DNA of 64,000 nucleotides from Pseudomonas sp. TCU-HL1. GTDB taxonomy: Bacteria > Pseudomonadota > Gammaproteobacteria > Pseudomonadales > Pseudomonadaceae. The DNA lies in contig NZ_CP015992.1 in the NCBI RefSeq assembly GCF_001708505.1, forward strand, positions 2,542,001 to 2,606,000. The letters run 5' to 3'. Positions 57,845-64,000 of the stretch are shown in pieces. Every line of letters begins with the position of its first letter. The stretch's first letter is position 1. Below the pieces are notes generated by a model. The model searched no databases, was not told the DNA's origin, and saw only the letters and a list, made by a program, of their open reading frames with translations. The translations under genes were made by a program, and so were the position numbers.

Positions 57845-59086
57845 TCAGCCGCGCGGGCCGACGGAAGTTTTGGCGTTCTGCTCGGCCACGCGCGGGGCGT
57901 TGCGGCTTTCCACGGACTGGCGCAGGCGTGCCAGCTGGTTGAGGGTGTCGTCGTCGGCCATGGGCACCGCTTCTGGTTCCACCGGGGCACCGGGCATGGC
58001 GCGCTGCAGGCCGTTGACCACGATCGTTTCGCCCTTGACCAGGCCATTGCGGACGATGCGCAGGCCTTCCAGCTTCGGCCCCAGTTCGATGGCGCGGTAA
58101 TTCACCTTGTTGTCCTCACCGAGCACCAGGACGAACTTCTTGCCCAGGTCGGTGCCGATGGCTTCGTCCTTGATCAACGCGGCGGGGTAGGTCTCGCTGC
58201 CCACCAGCTTGATGCGGGCATAAAGGCCGGGGGTGAAGCGGCCGTCCTGGTTGTCGAACACGGCGCGGCCACGGATGGTGCCGGTGCGCGGGTTGACCTG
58301 GTTGTCGAGGAAGTCCAGCTGGCCCAGGTGCGGGTTGCCGGTTTCGCTGGACAGGCCCATGTAGACCGGGCTGGCGGCGCGGGTGTCGGTGCCGGTCTTG
58401 CGGGCCAGTTCCACGTACTTGAGGAAGGCACGCTCGTCAGCGTCGAAGTAGGCGTAGACCTTGTCGGTGGAGACCACCGAGGTCAGCAGCGACTGGCCAG
58501 CGTTGACCAGGTTGCCTTCGGTGATTTCGGCGCGGCTGACGCGGCCGTCGATAGGCGCGGTCACGCGGGTGAAGCTGAGATTGAGCTTGGCGTTGTCCAG
58601 CTCGGCCTGGGTGGCGGCAACGGCGGCCTGGGCTTCGGCGGCGGCACTGGCACGGGCGTCGGCCAGCTCGGCGGAGATGGCGTTGCTCTGGCGCAGGCGC
58701 TCGCCACGGCGGGCTTCGTTGGCGGCGCGGTTCTGGTTGGCACGGGCCTGCTGCAGCTGGGCTTCCAGACGCTTGACCTCGGCCTCGAAGGGACGCGGGT
58801 CGATCTGGAACAGCAAGGCGCCTTTCTTCACCAGGCTGCCTTCATTGAAAGCCACGCGGTCGATGTAGCCGGAGACACGCGGACGGATTTCGACGGATTC
58901 CGGCGCTTCCAGGCGGCCGGTGAACTCGTCCCATTCATTGAGGGGCTGTTCGATCACCTCGGCGACGCTGACCTTTGGGGCCGCGTGGTTGAGGTCGGCT
59001 TCCGGTGCCTTGCCGCAGGCGACCAGTACCACCGCCGCCGCGAGGGTAAGGGGGTAACGCCAGAGATTCTTGTGAAGTGCTTCCAT
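57845..59086 (-). CDS. mexE: RND efflux periplasmic adaptor MexE
   Basis: 413-residue membrane-fusion lipoprotein. N-terminus with lipobox VVLVACGKAPEADL. Domains in order: membrane-proximal start VSVAEVIEQPLNEWDEFTGR, lipoyl half-motif VEIRPRVSGYIDRVAFNEGS, a long alpha-hairpin (LEAQLQQARANQNRAANEAR to AVAATQAELDNAKLNLSFTR), second lipoyl half VTAPIDGRVSRAEITEGNLV, and the C-terminal beta barrel. The mexF ATG lies 11 bp downstream. The 290-bp region upstream holds a REP pair and the end of mexT. Confidence 0.94.
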   Translation of the reverse strand: MEALHKNLWRYPLTLAAAVVLVACGKAPEADLNHAAPKVSVAEVIEQPLNEWDEFTGRLEAPESVEIRPRVSGYIDRVAFNEGSLVKKGALLFQIDPRPFEAEVKRLEAQLQQARANQNRAANEARRGERLRQSNAISAELADARASAAAEAQAAVAATQAELDNAKLNLSFTRVTAPIDGRVSRAEITEGNLVNAGQSLLTSVVSTDKVYAYFDADERAFLKYVELARKTGTDTRAASPVYMGLSSETGNPHLGQLDFLDNQVNPRTGTIRGRAVFDNQDGRFTPGLYARIKLVGSETYPAALIKDEAIGTDLGKKFVLVLGEDNKVNYRAIELGPKLEGLRIVRNGLVKGETIVVNGLQRAMPGAPVEPEAVPMADDDTLNQLARLRQSVESRNAPRVAEQNAKTSVGPRG

Positions 59087-59249
59087 GGGACAGCTCCGCC
59101 AATTGGTTTTCTGAATGGGCGGAGTCTGAAAGCTGGGATTCGACCAGACGAATCGAATGCCCTGAAGATGAATATCACTGGAAGTGATTGATCAGGGTGG
59201 GGTTATGGAGTCGTTGATGATTCAGCTGGAATGCGGGCAGGAAACATAT

Positions 59250-59351
59250 GTGGCAGCGAATTCATTCGCGAATGCAGGCCAAAGGTCTGCCCATCAAGGT
59301 TTCCGGGGGCTGCTGCACAACCCTTCGCGAATGAATTCGTTCCTACAGGAA
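59250..59351. repeat. Inverted REP pair between mexT and mexE
   Basis: GTGGCAGCGAATTCATTCGC (59251) and CTTCGCGAATGAATTCGTTC (59324) are inverted, about 50 bp apart. It lies after the mexT stop and may end or stabilise mexT mRNA before the mexE promoter. Confidence 0.85.
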
Positions 59352-59374
59352 TAGCTCAGCGCCCTTGCGCTGAG

Positions 59375-60292
59375 CTATTCCAGGCTATCCGGATCGCCGC
59401 AGTACATCTGGATGCGCGAACGCAGCCAGCGCTCGGCGGGGTCGTTGTCCTGGGCGCCGCGCCAGGCCATGGACAGCTCGAAGGCCTGGGTCGGCATGGG
59501 CGGGTCTTCGGCGCGCAGGCCGCCGGCGGCGGTCAGGGCGGCAGCGGTGTAGTCCGGCACCATGGCCACCAGGTCGGTGCCCGCGAGCAGAGTGCCGAGT
59601 CCATTGAATTGCGGCACGGCCAGCACGACCTTGCGCGTTTTCCCCACCTTGGCCAGTTCCTCATCGACGAAGCCACCCAGGTCTCCGGCGAAGGACACCA
59701 GGGCGTGGGGGCGTTCGCAGTAATCGTCCAGGCTCAGCGCACCAGGCACCGAGTCGGCGCGCAGCAGCTTGGGTCGGGCGCGGCGCAGGGTCTTGCGTTT
59801 GGCGTTGGCCGGAAGCTCGTCGGTGTAGCTGACACCCACGGATATCTCGCCGGAGGCCAGCAGGTTGGGCATCAATAGATAGTTGGTGCGCCGCACCACC
59901 AGCACCACGCCGGGTGCTTCGGCGCGCAGGCGGCGAAGCAGGGCGGGGAGCAGGGCGAATTCCACGTCATCCGACAGGCCAATGCGGAACACGGCATTGC
60001 TGGTGGCCGGATTGAAGTCGGCGGCGCGGCTGACGGCGGTGGAGATGGAATCCAGGGCCGGGGAGAGTAGCGCGAAGATTTCCATGGCCCGGGCCGAGGG
60101 TTCCATGCTGCGCCCGGTCCGGACGAACAGTGGGTCATCGAACAGGGTGCGCAGGCGGGCCAGCGCCGCGCTGATCGCCGGTTGGCCGAGGAACAGCTTT
60201 TCCGCCGCGCGCGTCACGCTGCGCTCGTGCATGAGCGTCTCGAACACGATCAGAAGGTTGAGGTCAACTCTTCGCAGGTCGTTCCGGTTCAT
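59375..60292 (-). CDS. mexT: LysR-family activator MexT
   Basis: 305 residues. N-terminal HTH: MNRNDLRRVDLNLLIVFETL, MHERSVTRAAEKLFLGQPAI, SAALARLRTLFDDPLFVRTG. The C-terminal effector domain has IGLSDDVEFALLPALLRRLR, and SQDNDP-like end AWRGAQDNDPAERWLRSRIQ. It closely follows P. aeruginosa MexT, the activator of mexEF-oprN and mexS. The frame is uninterrupted, so the inactivating insertion known from some PAO1 lines is absent. ATG at 60292 was chosen by match to the MexT N-terminus; an upstream in-frame start at 60358 overlaps the regulatory site. Confidence 0.95.
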   Translation of the reverse strand: MNRNDLRRVDLNLLIVFETLMHERSVTRAAEKLFLGQPAISAALARLRTLFDDPLFVRTGRSMEPSARAMEIFALLSPALDSISTAVSRAADFNPATSNAVFRIGLSDDVEFALLPALLRRLRAEAPGVVLVVRRTNYLLMPNLLASGEISVGVSYTDELPANAKRKTLRRARPKLLRADSVPGALSLDDYCERPHALVSFAGDLGGFVDEELAKVGKTRKVVLAVPQFNGLGTLLAGTDLVAMVPDYTAAALTAAGGLRAEDPPMPTQAFELSMAWRGAQDNDPAERWLRSRIQMYCGDPDSLE

Positions 60293-60353
60293 GGAATCAT
60301 CCGTAATTAATGTGTGAAAGGTGCAATTCCCGTGTCCGATCGTCAAGGCTGAC

Positions 60354-60377
60354 ATCATCGCCGTTTATGACAACTAT
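60354..60377. promoter_or_regulatory. MexT-binding box in the mexT-mexS intergenic region
   Basis: ATCA-TCGCC-GTTTAT-GACA-ACTAT fits the MexT nod-box form ATCA-N5-GTCGAT-N4-ACYAT with exact spacing and two mismatches in the central hexamer. It lies 77 bp before the mexS ATG. Confidence 0.7.
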
Positions 60378-60453
60378 CAATGGCTGCGGGTGGTTTTGTG
60401 GATAAAGCCCGGATAGAGTCCGTGGCTATGAAGAGTCACAGGCGAGGTATGTG

Positions 60454-61476
60454 ATGTCCCGCATGATCCGTTTTCACCAGTTCGGGGGCCCTGAGGTCCT
60501 CACGCTGGACGAGTTGTCGACTCCCGTTCCGGGCCCGGGCGAAGTCCTGGTGCGCACCCAGGCGCTGGGTGTTGGCTGGAGGGACGTGCTCTGGCGGCAG
60601 AACCTGGCTGCCGAGCAAGCGGCCCAGTTACCTTCCGGCCTCGGCTCCGAGATGGCCGGCATCGTGGAAGCCGTGGGCGAAGGCATTGACGACCTGGCTC
60701 CCGGTACGCCGGTTGCCAGCTTCCCGGCCAGCACGCCGAGCCATCATCCGGCCTGGGGTGACCTGGTACTGATGCCGCGCAATGGCCTGGTGGCTTACCC
60801 CGAGGTCCTGACGCCGGAGGAAGCCAGCATTCACTACACGCCGTTGCTGATGGCCTATTTCGCCCTGGTTGACCTGGGCGGCCTGAAGCCGGGCCAGCAT
60901 GTACTGGTTACCGAGGCCGGGCATTGCCTGGCGCCGCAGACGGTGCAGCTGGCCAAGGCACTGGGTGCCAAGGTCATCGCATCGACCAGCTACCCGGAAA
61001 GCCGTGCCTTTATCAAGGCGCTGGGTGCCGACAAGATCATCGTCACCGAAGAGCAGGACCTGGTCCTGGAAGTCGAGCGTTTCACCCAGGGCAAGGGCGT
61101 CGAAGTGGTCCTGGACCAGTGCGCTGGCCAGCAGATGAAACTCCTGGGCGACGTGGCCGCGCAGCGCGGCAAGCTGGTCGTGTATGGCTGCAACGGCGGC
61201 AACGATACGGCGTTCCCGGCCTGCGCCGCGTTCAAGAAGCATCTGCAGTTCTATCGCCATTGTGTTCTCGACTTCACCGGTTCTCCGGAGCTGGGCATCG
61301 AGGCCAATGAGGCTTCGGTCAAGCGGGCGCTGGACCATATCAACCAGATGACCCGTGATCATCTGTTGAAGCCTCCGGTCGATCGCGTCTTCGCGTTCGA
61401 GGACTTCGTCGAGGCCAACCGTCACATGGAAACCTGCCCGGCGGGTGGCCGGGTGGTGATGAAGGTTGCCGACTGA
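60454..61476 (+). CDS. mexS: Zinc-independent MDR-type quinone oxidoreductase MexS
   Basis: 340 residues of the medium-chain dehydrogenase/reductase superfamily. It begins MSRMIRFHQFGGPEVLTLDE and has the GHVE-less N-terminal domain ALGVGWRDVLWRQN with LGSEMAGIVEAVGEGIDDL, then the cofactor-binding GQHVLVTEAGHCLAPQTVQL and the C-terminal KLVVYGCNGGNDTAFPACA. It matches MexS, whose loss activates MexT and the pump in P. aeruginosa, probably by raising a toxic electrophile. ATG 60454 with GAGG 6 nt upstream. A GC-rich hairpin follows the gene (61482-61505). Confidence 0.93.
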   Translation: MSRMIRFHQFGGPEVLTLDELSTPVPGPGEVLVRTQALGVGWRDVLWRQNLAAEQAAQLPSGLGSEMAGIVEAVGEGIDDLAPGTPVASFPASTPSHHPAWGDLVLMPRNGLVAYPEVLTPEEASIHYTPLLMAYFALVDLGGLKPGQHVLVTEAGHCLAPQTVQLAKALGAKVIASTSYPESRAFIKALGADKIIVTEEQDLVLEVERFTQGKGVEVVLDQCAGQQMKLLGDVAAQRGKLVVYGCNGGNDTAFPACAAFKKHLQFYRHCVLDFTGSPELGIEANEASVKRALDHINQMTRDHLLKPPVDRVFAFEDFVEANRHMETCPAGGRVVMKVAD

Positions 61477-61620
61477 GGAAGGCGGGGCGGGCACTGGGCC
61501 CGCCCCGAATCTGTCTTGTTGTGGAATGTTGGGCAGTGTGCCGCGCGAGGCGGCCGGGTCGATAGCCGATTTCTGCTGGATTATTGCCTGATTCTCCTGA
61601 ACCGCTTCCTGGTACGAGAC

Positions 61621-61641
61621 TACCCATGCATCTCATGGGTA
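61621..61641. promoter_or_regulatory. Perfect palindrome upstream of the AraC regulator
   Basis: TACCCATG-CATCT-CATGGGTA, 8-bp arms with a 5-bp spacer, 33 bp before the AraC ATG at 61674. It may be an operator for that regulator or an upstream overlapping repressor. Confidence 0.45.
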
Positions 61642-61673
61642 GAGTTGGCCCATCTTCTTCGAGGGTCCGAACC

Positions 61674-62603
61674 ATGAATGCACATGCGTTCCTTGCCGCG
61701 CAGGAATCGGATACGGCTGCGCGCCAGAAACAGGAGCTGGTGCAGCTCATTGAACGATTCACCCGTCTGGACGGTCTCCTGGCAACCGCCATCCCAGGCC
61801 TCAGCCTGTACCGCGTCACCCAGCCCAGCGAACCCTTGCATTGCCTCTACGAGCCGGCCCTCGGCCTGGTGGTGCAAGGGCGCAAGAAAGTGCTGCTGGG
61901 TGAGGAAACCTACTACTACGGGCCGTCGCAATACCTGGTGGTTTCGGTAGACCTGCCGGTGATTGGCCAGGTCATCGAAGCCAGCCCCGAGGTGCCGTTC
62001 CTCAGCCTGCGCCTGGACCTTGATCCCAGGGAAATCAGCGCCCTGCTGATGGACCTGCCGGCTCCCGCTCCGGCCCCCCAGCCATGCCCTCGCTGCCTTT
62101 CGGTCAGTGGCCTGGGTGTAGCCTTGCGGGACGCCGTGCTGCGTCTGCTTCGCCTGCTGGATACACCTGACGACATCCCCGTGCTGGCCCCGCTGGTGCG
62201 CCGGGAGATTCTCTATCGCCTGTTGCGCGGCGAGCAGTGCGCCCAGTTGCGCCAGATTGCCAGCAGTGGCACCCAGGGCCATCGCATCGGGCGGGCGGTG
62301 AACTGGCTGCGGCAGAACTTCCACCAGCCGCTGCAGATCGAGCGACTGGCCAACGAGGTGAACATGAGCACCTCGGCCCTGCATCACCACTTCAAGGCGA
62401 TGACGGCCATGAGCCCGCTGCAGTTCCAGAAGCACTTGCGCCTGCAGGAGGCCCGCCGTCTGATGCTGGTGGAGGCGCTGGACGCCGCCAGCGCTGGTGG
62501 CCGGGTGGGCTACGAGAGCCCGTCGCAGTTCAGCCGCGAGTACAGCAGGCTGTTCGGCGCGCCGCCGCTGCGCGATATCGCCCGGTTGCGCCAGTCGGCG
62601 TGA
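61674..62603 (+). CDS. AraC-family transcriptional regulator
   Basis: 309 residues. An AraC_N cupin-like sensor domain (PF06719 type): CLYEPALGLVVQGRKKVLLG, YYYGPSQYLVVSVDLPVIGQ. The C-terminal domain has two HTHs: NFHQPLQIERLANEVNMSTS ALHHHFKAMTAMSPLQFQKH and VGYESPSQFSREYSRLFGAP. GAGGG precedes the ATG at 61674. The upstream in-frame extension was rejected because it passes through the palindrome. It lies just upstream of the iorAB-like genes on the same strand, so control of those genes is the likely job. Inducer unknown, possibly an aldehyde or N-heterocycle. Confidence 0.88.
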   Translation: MNAHAFLAAQESDTAARQKQELVQLIERFTRLDGLLATAIPGLSLYRVTQPSEPLHCLYEPALGLVVQGRKKVLLGEETYYYGPSQYLVVSVDLPVIGQVIEASPEVPFLSLRLDLDPREISALLMDLPAPAPAPQPCPRCLSVSGLGVALRDAVLRLLRLLDTPDDIPVLAPLVRREILYRLLRGEQCAQLRQIASSGTQGHRIGRAVNWLRQNFHQPLQIERLANEVNMSTSALHHHFKAMTAMSPLQFQKHLRLQEARRLMLVEALDAASAGGRVGYESPSQFSREYSRLFGAPPLRDIARLRQSA

Positions 62604-62710
62604 GGTCGTCCCGTCCGGGGCAGCCTGGACCATCATTGTTGTGACGCAATACGCCCGCCCGGCTTCGTCGGGTGGTTTCCTGAACCATCCAGACAGAGGT
62701 GGTAAGCCTG

Positions 62711-63169
62711 ATGATTACGCTCAACCTGAACGGAAATGACGTTGAACTCGATGTGCCCGCGGATATGCCCTTGCTGTGGGCCCTGCGCGACGTCGCCAAC
62801 CTCACCGGCACCAAGTACGGCTGCGGCATGGCCCTGTGCGGCGCCTGCACCGTGCATATCGACGGCCAGGCGACGCGCTCCTGCATAACCCCGGTTTCGG
62901 CCGTGGCAGGCAAGAAGATCACCACGATCGAAGCGGTGGCCGAAGACCCGGTGGGCAAGGCCGTGCAAGCCGCCTGGCGCAAGCTCGATGTGGTGCAATG
63001 CGGCTACTGCCAGTCGGGGCAGATCATGTCGGCCACCGCGCTGCTGCGCGGCAACCCCAAGCCGAGTGATGCCGACATCGATGCGGCCATGAGCGGCAAT
63101 ATCTGCCGTTGCGCCACCTACGTGCGGATTCGCGCCGCCATCCACGAAGTCGCCGGCACCCTGGCCTGA
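62711..63169 (+). CDS. iorA: 2Fe-2S subunit of an isoquinoline 1-oxidoreductase-type molybdenum hydroxylase (IorA)
   Basis: 152 residues, the usual IorA length. Plant-type ferredoxin cluster YGCGMALCGACTVHIDG plus a later Cys (TRSCITP), then the second helical cluster QCGYCQSGQIMSATALLRGN and NICRCATYVRIR. Start ATG 62711 with GAGGTGG upstream; a GTG at 62699 adds four residues. It passes electrons from the molybdopterin subunit to an electron acceptor, and pairs with the large subunit gene 11 bp downstream. The substrate could be an N-heterocycle or an aldehyde. Confidence 0.93.
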   Translation: MITLNLNGNDVELDVPADMPLLWALRDVANLTGTKYGCGMALCGACTVHIDGQATRSCITPVSAVAGKKITTIEAVAEDPVGKAVQAAWRKLDVVQCGYCQSGQIMSATALLRGNPKPSDADIDAAMSGNICRCATYVRIRAAIHEVAGTLA

Positions 63170-63180
63170 GGAGAATCGAC

Positions 63181-64000
63181 ATGGGCACTTTCGAAACCGA
63201 TACCCGCGTCGCCAGCGGTATCTGCAATGTCAGCCGGCGCACCTTTCTCAAGGGCAGTGGCGGCCTCGCGCTGGGCATCGCCTTCGCGCCATTGCTGAGG
63301 GGCGGAGACGCCCTGGCTGCCACTGCCGAGCCATTCATGCCCAACGCCTTCGTGCGTATAGCCGGCGACGGCAGTGTGACCGTGCTGGCCAAGCACGTGG
63401 AGATGGGGCAGGGCAGCTACACCGGACTGGCCACCTTGCTCGCCGAGGAGCTGGATGCTGACTGGAGCCAGGTCCGGGTCGAGGGTGCGCCAGCCAATGC
63501 AGCGCTCTACAACAACCTGGCCTTCGGTTCCATGCAGGGCACCGGCGGCAGTTCAGCCATCGCCAACTCCTTCGAGCAGATGCGCAAGGCGGGTGCCAGC
63601 GCTCGCGCCATGCTGGTGGCAGCGGCTGCCGAGCAATGGAAGGTGCCGGCTGCGGAGATCGCCGTGAGCAAGGGAGTGCTCAGCCATGCCGCATCCGGGA
63701 ACAAGGCCGGTTTCGGTGAACTGGCCGACGCTGCGGCACGCCAGCTGGTGCCGAGCGAGGTGAAGCTCAAGTCACCCAGGGATTTCACCCTGATCGGCCA
63801 GGAGCGCCTGTCCCGCAAGGACAGCGCCGACAAGACCGATGGCAGCGCCACCTTCACCCAGGACTTCAAATTGCCCGGCATGCTGGTGGCGGTTGCTGCC
63901 TACCCGCCGCGCTTCGGTGGCGTGCCGAAGAGCGTCGACGCCAGCAAGGCCAAGGCCGTGGCTGGCGTGGTGGACGTTGTGGAATTCACCGACACGCCCC
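63181..64000 (+). CDS. iorB: Molybdopterin-binding subunit IorB-like (N-terminal part, runs off right edge)
   Basis: 273 residues are visible and the frame is open at 64000. A twin-arginine signal VSRRTFLKGSGGLALGIAFA indicates Tat export, as in IorB. It is followed by AFVRIAGDGSVTVLAKHVEM GQGSYTGLATLLAEELDADW, the start of the aldehyde oxidase/xanthine dehydrogenase molybdenum domain, and SMQGTGGSSAIANSFEQMRK. The active-site Glu and the remaining 450 or so residues are outside the window. No separate FAD subunit is visible. Confidence 0.92.
   Translation, partial: MGTFETDTRVASGICNVSRRTFLKGSGGLALGIAFAPLLRGGDALAATAEPFMPNAFVRIAGDGSVTVLAKHVEMGQGSYTGLATLLAEELDADWSQVRVEGAPANAALYNNLAFGSMQGTGGSSAIANSFEQMRKAGASARAMLVAAAAEQWKVPAAEIAVSKGVLSHAASGNKAGFGELADAAARQLVPSEVKLKSPRDFTLIGQERLSRKDSADKTDGSATFTQDFKLPGMLVAVAAYPPRFGGVPKSVDASKAKAVAGVVDVVEFTDTP

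Noticed and set aside
1..64000. CRISPR arrays, tRNA or rRNA genes, prophage
   Set aside because: No regularly spaced direct repeats, tRNA-like cloverleaf, rRNA sequence or phage structural genes were noticed on either strand.

Overview
The window is a high-GC chromosomal segment of a Pseudomonas, probably of the aeruginosa/resinovorans-type lineage. The main grounds are the OprI lipoprotein, a complete mexS-mexT-mexEF-oprN locus, ThrH, a PrrF-type small RNA with a Fur box, and the dispersed GTGGGAGCGAATTCATTCGCGA repeat. From memory, the gene orders tesA-(hypothetical)-L,D-transpeptidase-oprI and cysB-cysH-thrH-pabB-two LuxR regulators match P. aeruginosa PAO1. No rRNA, tRNA, CRISPR array or intact transposase was seen.

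Layout. 1-14.6 kb is mostly housekeeping: a YbbA/YbbP-type ABC exporter divergent from tesA, an L,D-transpeptidase, oprI, DAHP synthase, a PilZ protein, small redox proteins, a PanE-like reductase, a 5'-nucleotidase, a Usp protein, cysB, cysH, thrH and pabB. 14.7-25.5 kb holds two overlapping MalT/LuxR-type STAND regulators followed by five envelope genes that resemble the poorly understood Fil set: a small secreted protein, a C39-like protease, two outer-membrane barrels and a MalM-like protein. This is the best candidate for an undescribed system here. 25.6-33 kb holds a methyltransferase, a multicopper oxidase with a Sco-type partner, a lipoate-ligase-like protein, an unannotated prrF small RNA gene, a DUF3422 protein, and two decayed genes (a chemoreceptor tail and a PAAR gene with an in-frame stop).

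33-45.5 kb is an envelope-remodelling island. It has a ColR-like response regulator at one end and a ColS-like sensor kinase with an EptA phosphoethanolamine transferase at the other. Between them lie a PAP2 phosphatase, Ugd, a UDP-glucuronate-epimerase-like enzyme, a polyprenyl-phosphate sugar synthase-like GT2, an ArnT-like transferase, a VTT membrane protein and two membrane-anchored beta-propeller proteins. Three near-identical 16-bp boxes containing GTTTTTTTCAC lie upstream of the PAP2 gene, one propeller gene and eptA, suggesting one regulon. The gene set suggests uronic acid plus phosphoethanolamine modification of lipid A or another surface glycan.

45.5-53 kb holds a hairpin-bounded IS200/IS605-like remnant inside a REP pair, a malate:quinone oxidoreductase with a lipobox, a Cys-rich winged-helix regulator with a periplasmic partner, a mechanosensitive channel fused to a cyclic-nucleotide-binding-like domain, a GST, a GST pseudogene and an FKBP. 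53-64 kb holds oprN-mexF-mexE, mexT, mexS, an AraC regulator and an isoquinoline-1-oxidoreductase-type molybdenum hydroxylase (IorA, partial IorB) running off the right edge.

Repeats are common between genes: a REP family often in inverted pairs, a GTAGGGTGCGC family and a CCCTCTCCC family.
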